In this document: one piece after another, positions 1-5,263 of the stretch | Layout of the letters: the number at the start of each line of letters is the position of its first letter | Numbering within the stretch: the stretch's first letter is position 1 | NCBI GenBank assembly: GCA_022563115.1 | Contig: JADFNY010000285.1 | Span: 1-5,263 of the forward strand | Direction: 5' to 3' | DNA from: Acidobacteriota bacterium | GTDB lineage: Bacteria; Acidobacteriota; UBA890 | Length of the DNA stretch: 5,263 nucleotides | The notes under the pieces: model-generated | Told to the model about the DNA's origin: nothing | Database searches by the model: none | The model's input: the letters and a program-made list of their open reading frames with translations, nothing else | Translations under genes and position numbers: made by a program

Positions 1-126
1 CAGTGTGGAGATAGCTTCCTGCGCTCGACACCAGGCGCCGAACCCCCCGACCAGTTCGGTGGCCAGCCCCTTGCACCAAGCCGTTTCTGCCAGCAGGTAG
101 CCAAGCCTCACTTCAAGCCCGTCCAT
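1..126 (-). other. GNAT N-acetyltransferase-like segment fused in frame to the permease N-terminus
   Basis: Residues 249-290 of the permease frame do not continue the MacB-PCD fold. They contain EVRLGYLLAETAWCKGLATE, then LVGGFGAWCRAQ. This matches the acetyl-CoA binding core of RimJ/RimL-like GNAT acetyltransferases, usually seen as ELGYLLAE-x-x-WGKGLATEL followed by a helix with AWCRAQ. The motif-A glycine of WGKG is Cys here (TGC rather than GGC). The GNAT N-terminal strands that should precede this core are absent; the permease takes their place. The segment runs off the left edge, so its C-terminus cannot be seen. The match is from memory of family motifs, not from a search. Confidence 0.7.
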
Positions 127-870
127 GGCCGGCAGCACACCCACGACCATCGTGGGAAAGCCGGCAACGTTCAAGTTGATCTCGCCGAGCTCGGGCGTGC
201 TGCCGAGCTGGTTGCGCCAGAACCTGTCGCTGATCAACACCACCGGGTCGGCTCCCTCGACGTGCTCATCGGCGTTGAAGCCGCGGCCGACGGCCGGTTG
301 CACGCCCATCACGCGGAAGAAGCCCTCGCTCACCGGTGTGACACCGGCGCGGATAGGCTCTTCGCCGCCAAGGACCGTTTCGATGCCTCCGCGGTAGCAG
401 GCGATCGCCTCGAACGAGCGGTTCTCGCCCCGCCAATCGAGGAAGTTGGCCCAGGCTCCGCCGAGCCTGCCGAAGGTATCGTTGTGTTCCCACACCTGCA
501 CGATCCGCTCGGGCTCCGGATATGGGAGCGGCCGGAGCATCACGCCATCGACGATGCTGAAGATAGCGGCGTTGGCGCCGATCCCGAGCGCCAGTGTGAC
601 AATCGCCACGGCGGTGAAACCGGGCGACTTGCGCAGCGTGCGCAGCGCAAAACGCCACTCCTGAAGCTCGAGTCGTAGCGATCTCTTGTGCCACCGCATT
701 TGGGCCGGGATCGAAACGGCCTGCCGCCAATACCACAGGTTTGCCCGCGTGCGCCCCCGCGTGTCGGCGAGGCGCGCGAACCTCTCGGTGGTATCACCGA
801 GGATCTCGCTGCGCTCGTGGCGGGGGAGAAGCCGAGCCAGCAACGCTTCCGCAACTCTTGGCGGCCTCAT
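1..870 (-). CDS. ADOP-type ABC transporter permease (FtsX/MacB family), N-terminal part, running off the window and joined in frame to a GNAT-like tail
   Basis: This frame is open from ATG at 870 to base 1 (290 codons, no stop). Residues 1-60 form the helical N-terminal region typical of ADOP permeases, including LGD near 24-26 and WYWRQA at 46-51. Residues 70-84 (EWRFALRTLRKSPGF) lead into the first FtsX-type membrane segment at about 85-107, followed by the hallmark VDGVMLRPLPYPEPERIV. Residues 125-247 read as the extracytoplasmic MacB-PCD domain (FLDWR, FFRVMGVQPAVGRGF, VVLISDRFWRNQLG, VVGVLP). Family members are usually about 800-900 residues and act in the inner membrane with a separate ATPase, exporting substrates or coupling envelope movements; the substrate is unknown. 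After residue about 248 the family pattern stops abruptly and a GNAT-like stretch follows. The start is fixed by the ATGA overlap with the upstream padR gene, implying translational coupling. The ADOP call for residues 1-247 is firm; the product as a whole is probably non-functional or an artefact. Confidence 0.88.
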   Translation of the reverse strand, partial: MRPPRVAEALLARLLPRHERSEILGDTTERFARLADTRGRTRANLWYWRQAVSIPAQMRWHKRSLRLELQEWRFALRTLRKSPGFTAVAIVTLALGIGANAAIFSIVDGVMLRPLPYPEPERIVQVWEHNDTFGRLGGAWANFLDWRGENRSFEAIACYRGGIETVLGGEEPIRAGVTPVSEGFFRVMGVQPAVGRGFNADEHVEGADPVVLISDRFWRNQLGSTPELGEINLNVAGFPTMVVGVLPAMDGLEVRLGYLLAETAWCKGLATELVGGFGAWCRAQEAISTL

Positions 871-1196
871 CCCTCGAACTCCAGCTCGGCGTCGAGCCCG
901 TCGACCATCGCGTCCCACTGCTCACGCGCCGCCTTCAACGCCACCAGGGCGTCGCGGCGCACGTGGTAGTAGCGCTTGGCGCGTCCGCCACGCGCCGGGG
1001 TTGGCTCTCCGATGTTCGACCGCAGCATGCCCTTGTCTTCCAGGCGGCGCAGCGACACGTACACCGCACCCGGTGAGACTTCCCTGTCGGTGCGCTCCAC
1101 GAGCTCGTCGATGATCGCGGCGCCATAGGCCCCGTCGCCAAGCCGCAAGACCGCGAGCAGCAGCAGTTTTTCGAATTCACCGATCGAATCGCCCAT
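867..1196 (-). CDS. PadR-family transcriptional regulator
   Basis: A 109-residue winged-helix DNA-binding protein. Residues 5-35 form the first helices (FEKLLLLAVLRLGDGAYGAA). The recognition helix lies in PGAVYVSLRRLEDKGMLRS (42-60), and the wing is GEPTPARGGRAKRYYHV (63-79), all typical of the PadR family. Residues 80-104 form a C-terminal dimerisation helix. The length is normal for the short PadR class found beside ADOP permeases, which usually repress their own operon until a ligand binds. The ATG at 1196 has GGGAG at 1207-1203, six bases upstream. The frame is open further upstream to 1502, but that extension crosses the promoter repeats and has no family similarity. The stop overlaps the permease start as ATGA, so the two genes are almost certainly co-transcribed. 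The ligand is unknown. Confidence 0.95.
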   Translation of the reverse strand: MGDSIGEFEKLLLLAVLRLGDGAYGAAIIDELVERTDREVSPGAVYVSLRRLEDKGMLRSNIGEPTPARGGRAKRYYHVRRDALVALKAAREQWDAMVDGLDAELEFEG

Positions 1197-1202
1197 GTGA
1201 TT

Positions 1203-1207
1203 CTCCC
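1203..1207 (-). promoter_or_regulatory. Ribosome binding site of padR
   Basis: GGGAG on the minus strand lies six bases before the ATG at 1196. It supports this start over the upstream in-frame candidates, which lie beyond the promoter repeats. Confidence 0.75.
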
Positions 1208-1246
1208 GAGTCGTGGATGTCGCGACGGACGAATTAGTTTGTTTCC

Positions 1247-1305
1247 CCAACGTTGTCAGGTTGTAGATGGTACAGGATTTCCACAACATTGTCAGGTTGT
1301 AGATG
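1247..1305 (-). repeat. Tandem 21-bp direct repeats in the padR promoter, probable operator pair
   Basis: Two copies of a 21-bp sequence, at 1249-1269 and 1285-1305, differ at one base and start 36 bp apart. Each copy contains TTGTCAGGTTGTAGATG on the plus strand. The distal copy completes a dyad at 1283-1300: ACAAC, eight bases, GTTGT, with perfect arms. The proximal dyad at 1247-1264 has four of five arm positions. PadR regulators characteristically bind dyads with two short arms about eight bases apart (ATGT-N8-ACAT is the best known), so this geometry fits a PadR operator although the arm bases differ. The repeats are seen directly; binding by the adjacent PadR is inferred. Confidence 0.7.
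1267..1295 (-). promoter_or_regulatory. Candidate sigma-70 promoter for padR-permease (distal)
   Basis: On the minus strand, CTGACA (1295-1290, five of six matches to TTGACA) is followed after 17 bases by TACCAT (1272-1267, four of six matches to TATAAT). The -35 element sits inside the distal repeat, so a bound repressor would block it. The proximal repeat carries an identical CTGACA at 1259-1254, but the sequence 17 bases downstream (TAATTC, 1236-1231) is a poor -10, so the distal promoter is the better candidate. Confidence 0.5.
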
Positions 1306-1356
1306 TCGGTCGTCGTCCGGCAAGGATCAAGGCAGCGGCTTGTGAACTCGAGCGGC

Positions 1357-1647
1357 CTAGCGGCGCGCGGGCCAGTTGCTCGAGAGGCGGATCGAGAAGC
1401 AGTTCTCTCGCTGAGGATGCTGGACAGCTTGCAGTACGACGTGGACTGTCTGGCCGTCGATTTCGCGCCCCCAGGCAGCGGCAAAGCTCGCCGGGGGACC
1501 ATCGGGCTCGCTCCGTGTCCAACCGGCTTCTTGAAGCTGTCCGGCGTAGTGCTGCACGATCTCGAGGCCGCTCAGCTCGGTGCTGAGCGTCGTGGACGAC
1601 GCGCTTTCTCCTCCCGACAAGCAACGACCCGAAGCCATCGGGGGCAC
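1357..1647 (-). CDS. Short ORF resembling the C-terminal part of a hypothetical-protein family; probable gene remnant
   Basis: From GTG at 1647 (or ATG at 1638) this encodes 96 (93) residues. The core LEIVQHYAGQLQEAGWTRSE, followed by AAWGREIDGQTVHVVLQAV, resembles the tail of uncharacterised proteins in which an EHYAAQLEAAGW-type helix is followed by strands. In those proteins it normally follows a longer N-terminal region that is missing here. AGGAGG-rich sequence at 1667-1659 lies 11 bases before the GTG, a long but possible spacing; the ATG has no good site. The frame stays open to 1911, but that stretch crosses the terminator of the upstream gene and then overlaps that gene's coding sequence. 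No signal peptide or membrane segment is visible. It may be a 5'-truncated remnant or a small standalone domain. Function unknown. Confidence 0.5.
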   Translation of the reverse strand: MPPMASGRCLSGGESASSTTLSTELSGLEIVQHYAGQLQEAGWTRSEPDGPPASFAAAWGREIDGQTVHVVLQAVQHPQRENCFSIRLSSNWPARR

Positions 1648-1687
1648 CGGCGGGGGTGCCTCCTCTTCTGTTTCTGTCCCCAAATGA

Positions 1688-1715
1688 GAAAGGGACCCCG
1701 CGAAGGGTCCCCTTC
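1688..1715 (-). terminator. Rho-independent terminator of the sortilin-like gene
   Basis: The arms at 1715-1705 and 1698-1688 pair over 11 bp on the minus strand (one G-U) around a six-base loop. The GGGACCC/GGGTCCC core is perfect. The stem is followed by TCATTTGG, a modest T-rich tail. It lies 38 bases past the stop codon at 1754, where a terminator for that gene would be expected. The other direction has no T-run. Confidence 0.75.
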
Positions 1716-1753
1716 CCGGGGAAATCCAGGGATATCGCTCGATTGCTTCTCCA

Positions 1754-4540
1754 TCAGAACTGCTTGTCCCACCAGTGATCGTCGAGGACCCTGGCGCTGG
1801 CGCTGTACTCCTGGCCGTCGACTTCGAGGACGACCCGGTAGAGACCCTCGGGGGCCGGCGAGTACACCAGGTTCCCCGGGCGATTCGGATTGTCGCCGCC
1901 ACTGCCGCCACTGCCGCCGCGGCCGAAGTCCATGTCCCAGATGACCTGGTTCATGCCGGCGTCGTTGCTGCCGGTGAGCTCACGCACGAGCCGCTCGCCG
2001 TCGTAGATACGGATTGTCGGCGCCGAGGCCGCCGGTGAAGCCAGCATGTAGTTGAGGACGCTGCCGGTGGGGGCCGACTCGCCGGCGAAGTTCTGCGCCG
2101 AACGTTCGGAGCGGCTGGTGTTCTTCCAGCGAATCGCGGTCTCGACGCCGAACAGGTGCACCGCGTGGGAGAGGTTCTCCGCCGTCAGCTCCTGGATCCA
2201 GGAGATGTCGGTGATGAAAAATCCACGCCCGTGGGTGCCGACCACCAGGTCGTTTTCGCGCCGGTGGATCTTGAGGTCATGCACCGGCACGGTCGGCATG
2301 TCGCCGCGCATGTTGTACCAGCTGCCACCACCGTCGAGCGACACGTACACGCCCATCTCGGTGCCGACGAACAGCAGGTTCGGATTGCGGTGATCCTCGC
2401 GCACGACGTTGATCGGCTCATCCGGCAGGTTGGCCGAGATGTCGGTCCAGGTCTCGCCGTAGTCCGTCGTCTTGTAGATGAAGGCGCCGAAGTCGTCGCG
2501 CCGGTAGCCGGTGAAGGTCACGTAGGCGGTCGCCGGATCGTGGTGCGACGGCTCCACACGGCTCACCCAGTAGCCCGGGTTGCCGGTGATGTTGGCGTTG
2601 ACCTGCGTCCAGTTGGCGCCCGTGTCTTTGGTGACCCAGACGTTGCCGTCGTCGGTGCCGGCCCACAGCAGGCCGGCAACCAGAGTCGACTCGTCGAGCG
2701 AAACGATGGTGCAATACCGGATGTTGCCGATACCCTGGATCTTGGCCGGATCGTTGGTCGTCAGGTCGGGGCTGATTTCGGTCCAGTTCTCCGCGCGGAA
2801 GGTCGAGCGCAGCACCACGTTGCCGGCGTGGTAGATGACGTCGGGGTCGTGCGGCGAGACGACAATCGGCGCGTTCCAGTTCCAGCGCAGCTGTTCTTCG
2901 TCCTGCGGCCGGTTGTAACGCAGGTTGCCGGAGCGCTCGTTGGTCAGCAGGTCAAGGCGACCGAACTCGCCGGCGAACTGCTCCTCGTTGTACAGATAGC
3001 GGCTGTCTCCGACCACGTTGTACATGCCGTCGCCGCCGCCGACGCGCTCCCAGTCCTCGAACGCGATGTTGCCCGAGCGCGACGTCGATGGACCGCGCTT
3101 GGAGCCGTTGTCCTGGATGCCACCGTAGACGTTGTACGGGTAGGCGTCGTCGATGCCGATCGAATAGAACTGCGCCAGCGACAGGTTGTCGGCGTGGTAC
3201 CAAGTCTGGCCGCCATCGCGGCTGATGCCGATACCGTGGTCGTAGCCGAGCACCATGTAGTCGGAGTCGTTCGGGTCGATCCACAGGGCGTGGTCGTCGC
3301 CGCCGATCCCCTGCCAGGCACGCACCCACTCGCGGCCGCCGTCGATCGACTTGAGCGAGCAGGAGCTCAGCATGAACAAGCTATCGGCGTTGTTCGGATC
3401 GGCGATGATGCGCCCGTAGTAGTAGGGTGGGCCGCCGCCGACCCCGCGACCCGTATCTGGTGAAACGGCTTCCCAGTTCTCGCCGCCGTTGGTGCTCCTC
3501 CAGATGAAGTCGATGTTCTCCGTACCCGCCGATGGCTGACCATTGAGCAGCTCTTGGTAGCGCTCGTCGTCGGACATGTCGTCGACGTTGACGTCCTCGA
3601 TGACGGCGAACACCGTCTCGGGCGCGGCTTTCGAAACCGCCAGGCCGATGCGACCGAGCATGCCCATCGGCAGCCCGCCCTCGAGCATCGTCCAATGCGC
3701 ACCGGCGTCGGTGCTCTTGTAGATGCGGCTGCCGGGGCCGCCCGGGTTGAAGGTCCACGGCCTGCGGACCTTGTCGTAGGTCGCGGCGTACAGTGTATCG
3801 GGATCCCCGGGATGCATGACGACTTCGACCACACCGAGATGGCGGGTGGTCTCGTTCTCGAAACGACCGGTCGCCTCGATGACGCCGGTCAGGATCAGGT
3901 CCCAGCTTTGGCCGCCGTTCGTCGTCTTGTAGAGACCGCGCTCGGGGTTGTCGCTGTACAAGTGCCCGAGAACGGCGACGTAGACGATGTCGGGGTTCGA
4001 CGGGTGCACGACGATGCGACCGATGTGGCCGGAGTCTAGTAAGCCCATATGCGTCCAGGTGCCGCCGGCGTCGGTGCTCTTGTAAATGCCGTTGCCCCAG
4101 TAGGAGCTGCGCGAGTTGTTGGCCTCGCCGGTGCCGACCCACACCGTGTCCGGCGCTGTCGGGGCCACCGTGACCGCACCGATCGAGAAGACGTCATCGA
4201 CGGCGAAGATCGATTCGTAATGGATGCCGTCGGGGGTCTTCCAGAGGCCACCAGAGGCGGTTGCGGCGTAGAAGGTATTGGTATCGCGCGGGTCGGCGGC
4301 GATCGAGACAAAGCGTCCCGACTGACGGGTTGGGCCGATGTCGCGGTAATGGACGTCAGCAAAGATGGCATCGAGATCGGGGGCCTGAGCAACCGCCGTG
4401 CGCACACCGCGCGTCGTGGTAACGATGACGTTCTCGGTAACCTGCTGCGCGGCAGCGTCGGCTGAGCCGACGTTGACGCCCAGAATCGCAACCAGTCCCA
4501 GCGCAAAGGCACCCTGGGCGAGTTTAGAAACGAAACGCAT
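1754..4540 (-). CDS. Exported sortilin/VPS10-like Asp-box (BNR repeat) beta-propeller protein
   Basis: A 928-residue protein. Residues 1-29 are a Sec signal peptide (MRFVSK, a hydrophobic core, probable cleavage after ADA at 27-29), so it acts outside the cytoplasm. Nine canonical Asp-boxes (S/T-x-D/N-x-G-x-x-W) lie near residues 154, 205, 275, 348, 397, 439, 637, 690 and 733, with degenerate ones near 100 and 578. This indicates one or two large beta-propellers of the VPS10/sortilin type. QFYSIGIDDAYPYNVYGG followed by IQDNGS (457-480) and DLVVGTHGRGFFITD (764-778) are hallmarks of this group. A Gly/Ser linker (874-882) precedes a FlgD-like Ig fold (about 890-920). Some relatives carry a further helical tail that is absent here. 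Such proteins are often annotated as glycosyl hydrolases, but no catalytic residues are evident; binding of a carbohydrate or protein is more likely. The ATG at 4540 follows GGAGGAA at ideal spacing. It is probably transcribed alone. Confidence 0.93.
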   Translation of the reverse strand: MRFVSKLAQGAFALGLVAILGVNVGSADAAAQQVTENVIVTTTRGVRTAVAQAPDLDAIFADVHYRDIGPTRQSGRFVSIAADPRDTNTFYAATASGGLWKTPDGIHYESIFAVDDVFSIGAVTVAPTAPDTVWVGTGEANNSRSSYWGNGIYKSTDAGGTWTHMGLLDSGHIGRIVVHPSNPDIVYVAVLGHLYSDNPERGLYKTTNGGQSWDLILTGVIEATGRFENETTRHLGVVEVVMHPGDPDTLYAATYDKVRRPWTFNPGGPGSRIYKSTDAGAHWTMLEGGLPMGMLGRIGLAVSKAAPETVFAVIEDVNVDDMSDDERYQELLNGQPSAGTENIDFIWRSTNGGENWEAVSPDTGRGVGGGPPYYYGRIIADPNNADSLFMLSSCSLKSIDGGREWVRAWQGIGGDDHALWIDPNDSDYMVLGYDHGIGISRDGGQTWYHADNLSLAQFYSIGIDDAYPYNVYGGIQDNGSKRGPSTSRSGNIAFEDWERVGGGDGMYNVVGDSRYLYNEEQFAGEFGRLDLLTNERSGNLRYNRPQDEEQLRWNWNAPIVVSPHDPDVIYHAGNVVLRSTFRAENWTEISPDLTTNDPAKIQGIGNIRYCTIVSLDESTLVAGLLWAGTDDGNVWVTKDTGANWTQVNANITGNPGYWVSRVEPSHHDPATAYVTFTGYRRDDFGAFIYKTTDYGETWTDISANLPDEPINVVREDHRNPNLLFVGTEMGVYVSLDGGGSWYNMRGDMPTVPVHDLKIHRRENDLVVGTHGRGFFITDISWIQELTAENLSHAVHLFGVETAIRWKNTSRSERSAQNFAGESAPTGSVLNYMLASPAASAPTIRIYDGERLVRELTGSNDAGMNQVIWDMDFGRGGSGGSGGDNPNRPGNLVYSPAPEGLYRVVLEVDGQEYSASARVLDDHWWDKQF
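1897..1926 (-). repeat. Short tandem repeat encoding a Gly-Gly-Ser linker
   Basis: GCCGCCACT-type 9-base units on the plus strand encode (Gly-Gly-Ser)n near residues 874-882 of the sortilin-like protein. They form a flexible linker between the propeller region and the C-terminal Ig-like domain. Such repeats can vary in copy number without breaking the frame. Confidence 0.6.
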
Positions 4541-4545
4541 TGAGC

Positions 4546-4552
4546 TTCCTCC
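4546..4552 (-). promoter_or_regulatory. Ribosome binding site of the sortilin-like gene
   Basis: GGAGGAA lies five bases before the ATG at 4540. It is a strong match to the anti-Shine-Dalgarno sequence and fixes the start just ahead of the signal peptide. Confidence 0.85.
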
Positions 4553-4634
4553 ATGGTGCGGGCGTTCCGGGGCGGCCAGGCGGCCGCAGAAGGGCTGGGA
4601 ACGCGCCGCGGCTCGAAACCATACGGTTCCTTGA

Positions 4635-4643
4635 ACTTTAACA
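4635..4643 (-). promoter_or_regulatory. Possible extended -10 promoter element for the sortilin-like gene
   Basis: TGTTAAAGT on the minus strand fits an extended -10 (TGn plus TAAAGT, four of six matches), about 95 bases before the start codon. No convincing -35 lies at the right distance. The element overlaps a small imperfect dyad at 4639-4655 (AGGG-TG-CCCT flanked by TTAA) that could bind a regulator. The rest of the 4553-4756 intergenic stretch shows no other clear signal. Confidence 0.25.
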
Positions 4644-4756
4644 GGGTGCCCTTAACAACTCTTCACCAAGCCTTACCGAGCGTTTGTAGCCTTTCCTGCT
4701 CGTCCGGCGTCCAATAAGGGTGACAGCCATGAGATCCCCGAGAGGAGTGACGGAAG

Positions 4757-4876
4757 ATGAAAGCAACCATGATTCTGAAGGCGATGGTCGAGGACGGCGC
4801 GTTTGTCGAGCTCGGCGCAGTCGTGCTGCCCGTGCTCATCGCGGCCGCGATGATGCTCTCGTACCTGTTGGGGTGA
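4757..4876 (+). CDS. Small single-span membrane protein, 39 residues, unrecognised
   Basis: The ORF starts MKATMILKAMVEDGAFVELG and continues into a hydrophobic segment (AVVLPVLIAAAMMLSYLLG) long enough to cross a membrane once, then stops with TGA at 4874-4876. GAGAGGAG (4740-4747) lies nine bases before the ATG and is a fair ribosome binding site. The layout, with a charged and amphipathic N-terminus and a C-terminal membrane helix, is like many small accessory subunits of membrane complexes, but I do not recognise a family. It diverges from the sortilin-like gene and is followed 30 bases later by a strong hairpin, as expected of a short independent unit. It is too short for coding statistics, so a chance ORF cannot be excluded. 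Confidence 0.45.
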   Translation: MKATMILKAMVEDGAFVELGAVVLPVLIAAAMMLSYLLG

Positions 4877-4905
4877 TGGATCGCTGTTGCACCGAGCAAT
4901 CCCAA

Positions 4906-4934
4906 GGTCGGGTGGGGAACCGCGCCACCCGATC
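4906..4934. terminator. Strong inverted repeat, possible terminator between converging units
   Basis: TCGGGTGG (4908-4915) and CCACCCGA (4925-4932) pair perfectly around a nine-base loop, and two more pairs (one G-U) extend the stem to ten. It lies 30 bases after the stop of the small plus-strand ORF and 20 bases beyond the end of the minus-strand aquaporin remnant. Neither side has a real T-run, so it is a weak intrinsic terminator at best, or only a transcript-stabilising hairpin. Confidence 0.4.
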
Positions 4935-4953
4935 CCTGCGCCGGTCCGCGCCG

Positions 4954-5135
4954 TCAGCCGTCGGGGTTCTGCATCTTGAAGACGGTCGCCGCCAGCGCGG
5001 CGCCGACGAGCGGGCCGACCCAGTAGTACCGTGGCCGCCCATGTACACCATGACCATGAGCGCCACACCGATTGCCAATGGCGCCAGCGGGTTACCCGAG
5101 GTGACCGCTGGCGCCGCAACGGCCACCGCGTGTCC
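4954..5135 (-). pseudogene. Aquaporin/MIP channel remnant with internal deletion and frameshift
   Basis: Two pieces of a MIP-family channel lie next to each other on the minus strand in different frames. The upstream piece (5135-5031) reads GHAVAVAAPAVTSG, then LAPLAIGVALMVMVYMGGH, which is the segment just before the first NPA loop in aquaporins (normally GGHxSGAHxNPAV). The downstream piece (5028-4954) reads YYWVGPLVGAALAATVFK and ends in a stop, matching the last membrane helix and C-terminus. Both NPA motifs, the helices between them and the true N-terminus are missing; intact members are about 220-250 residues. The junction at about 5028-5033 also changes frame. It cannot form a channel. 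Alternatively the first piece could belong to another small membrane protein, but the match of both pieces in the right order makes decay of one gene the simplest reading. Confidence 0.6.
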
Positions 5136-5257
5136 TATGGGGAACGGGGCACCTCGCCGGGGTTTACGATGTTGTCCCGGGTGATGACCTGCCACCCGCT
5201 GAGGCCGGCGACCATCAGGAGGATGCTGACGCCAATGTCGATTCTGCGATGGCTCAT
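5135..5257 (-). CDS. 40-codon ORF with one hydrophobic segment, unrecognised, doubtful
   Basis: ATG at 5257 begins MSHRRIDIGVSILLMVAGLS and the frame ends with TAG at 5137-5135, where the aquaporin-like stretch begins in another frame. A basic N-terminus followed by one hydrophobic helix is the usual start of an inner-membrane protein. It is loosely like the start of TctB-type subunits of tripartite tricarboxylate transporters, but this is too weak to name. Only six bases upstream are visible, so a ribosome binding site cannot be judged. It may be the front end of a second broken membrane-protein gene or a chance ORF. Confidence 0.3.
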   Translation of the reverse strand: MSHRRIDIGVSILLMVAGLSGWQVITRDNIVNPGEVPRSP

Positions 5258-5263
5258 GTCATT

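Noticed and set aside
262..678. Plus-strand frames across the permease gene
   Set aside because: They are antisense shadows without domain signal; the minus-strand permease reading explains this stretch.
1249..1305. Possible start of a CRISPR array from the two 21-bp repeats
   Set aside because: There are only two copies with a 15-base gap, no further repeats and no cas genes. The placement just before padR fits operators.
867..1502. Upstream extension of padR to give 211 residues
   Set aside because: The extra 102 residues cross the promoter repeats and have no PadR similarity. The ATG at 1196 has a good ribosome binding site and gives the family's normal length.
1357..1911. Longer 184-residue version of the short ORF
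   Set aside because: It would overlap the end of the sortilin-like gene by about 160 bases and run through its terminator, and the added residues look like a shifted reading of the other gene.
2156..3463. A 435-codon open frame on the plus strand inside the sortilin-like gene
   Set aside because: It is the antisense shadow of a GC-rich coding sequence: Val/Arg/Ala-rich, low complexity, no domain signal, no ribosome binding site, and fully covered by a well-supported gene on the other strand.
1754..4540. Sialidase or other glycosidase function suggested by the Asp-boxes
   Set aside because: Asp-boxes are structural. No arginine triad or other catalytic signature is evident, and the hallmark motifs point to the sortilin/VPS10-like group.
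4036..4554. 172-codon minus-strand frame starting 14 bases before the sortilin-like gene
   Set aside because: It is a frame-shifted shadow, rich in Arg, Ser, Pro and Thr, with its ATG inside the real gene's ribosome binding region.
4639..4655. Small TTAA/AGGG-TG-CCCT/TTAA dyad as a transcription terminator
   Set aside because: The stem is only four strong pairs with a mismatch and has no T-run; at most it is a regulator site, mentioned with the promoter candidate.

Overview
GC-rich bacterial DNA, most likely from an Acidobacteriota-type organism or a relative such as Gemmatimonadota. This rests on a PadR regulator translationally coupled to an ADOP-type (duplicated orphan permease) ABC permease, next to a large secreted sortilin-like Asp-box (BNR) protein. 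That combination is common in those phyla. The assignment is made from gene content only.

Layout, read mostly along the minus strand from right to left. At the right edge (about 4954-5257) are a 40-codon ORF of unknown function and a decayed aquaporin/MIP remnant whose two pieces lie in different frames. A plus-strand ORF for a 39-residue, single-span membrane peptide (4757-4876) follows, with a strong hairpin at 4906-4934 between it and the converging remnant. About 200 bp of intergenic DNA (4553-4756) leads to the dominant gene, a 928-residue exported sortilin/VPS10-like beta-propeller protein (4540-1754), which ends at a good intrinsic terminator (1715-1688). Next is a short ORF (1647-1357) resembling the C-terminal part of a hypothetical-protein family. 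Then comes a promoter region with two near-identical 21-bp repeats (1305-1249), and then padR (1196-867), which overlaps by ATGA the permease gene (870 to the left edge).

The padR/permease pair looks like an autoregulated operon: the repeats carry a dyad with PadR-like geometry that overlaps -35 sequences. The sortilin-like gene appears to be a separate transcription unit.

The most unusual feature is the left edge. The permease frame passes without a stop into 38-42 residues that read as a GNAT acetyltransferase (LGYLLAE, then WCKGLATEL, then AWCRAQ). With the aquaporin remnant and the short 5'-truncated-looking ORF, the window holds three gene pieces cut or joined abnormally. This points to a region of recombination and decay, or, for the left junction, to an assembly chimera. 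I found no rRNA, tRNA, CRISPR array, IS element or transposase, and no clear sign of a new defence or mobile system.
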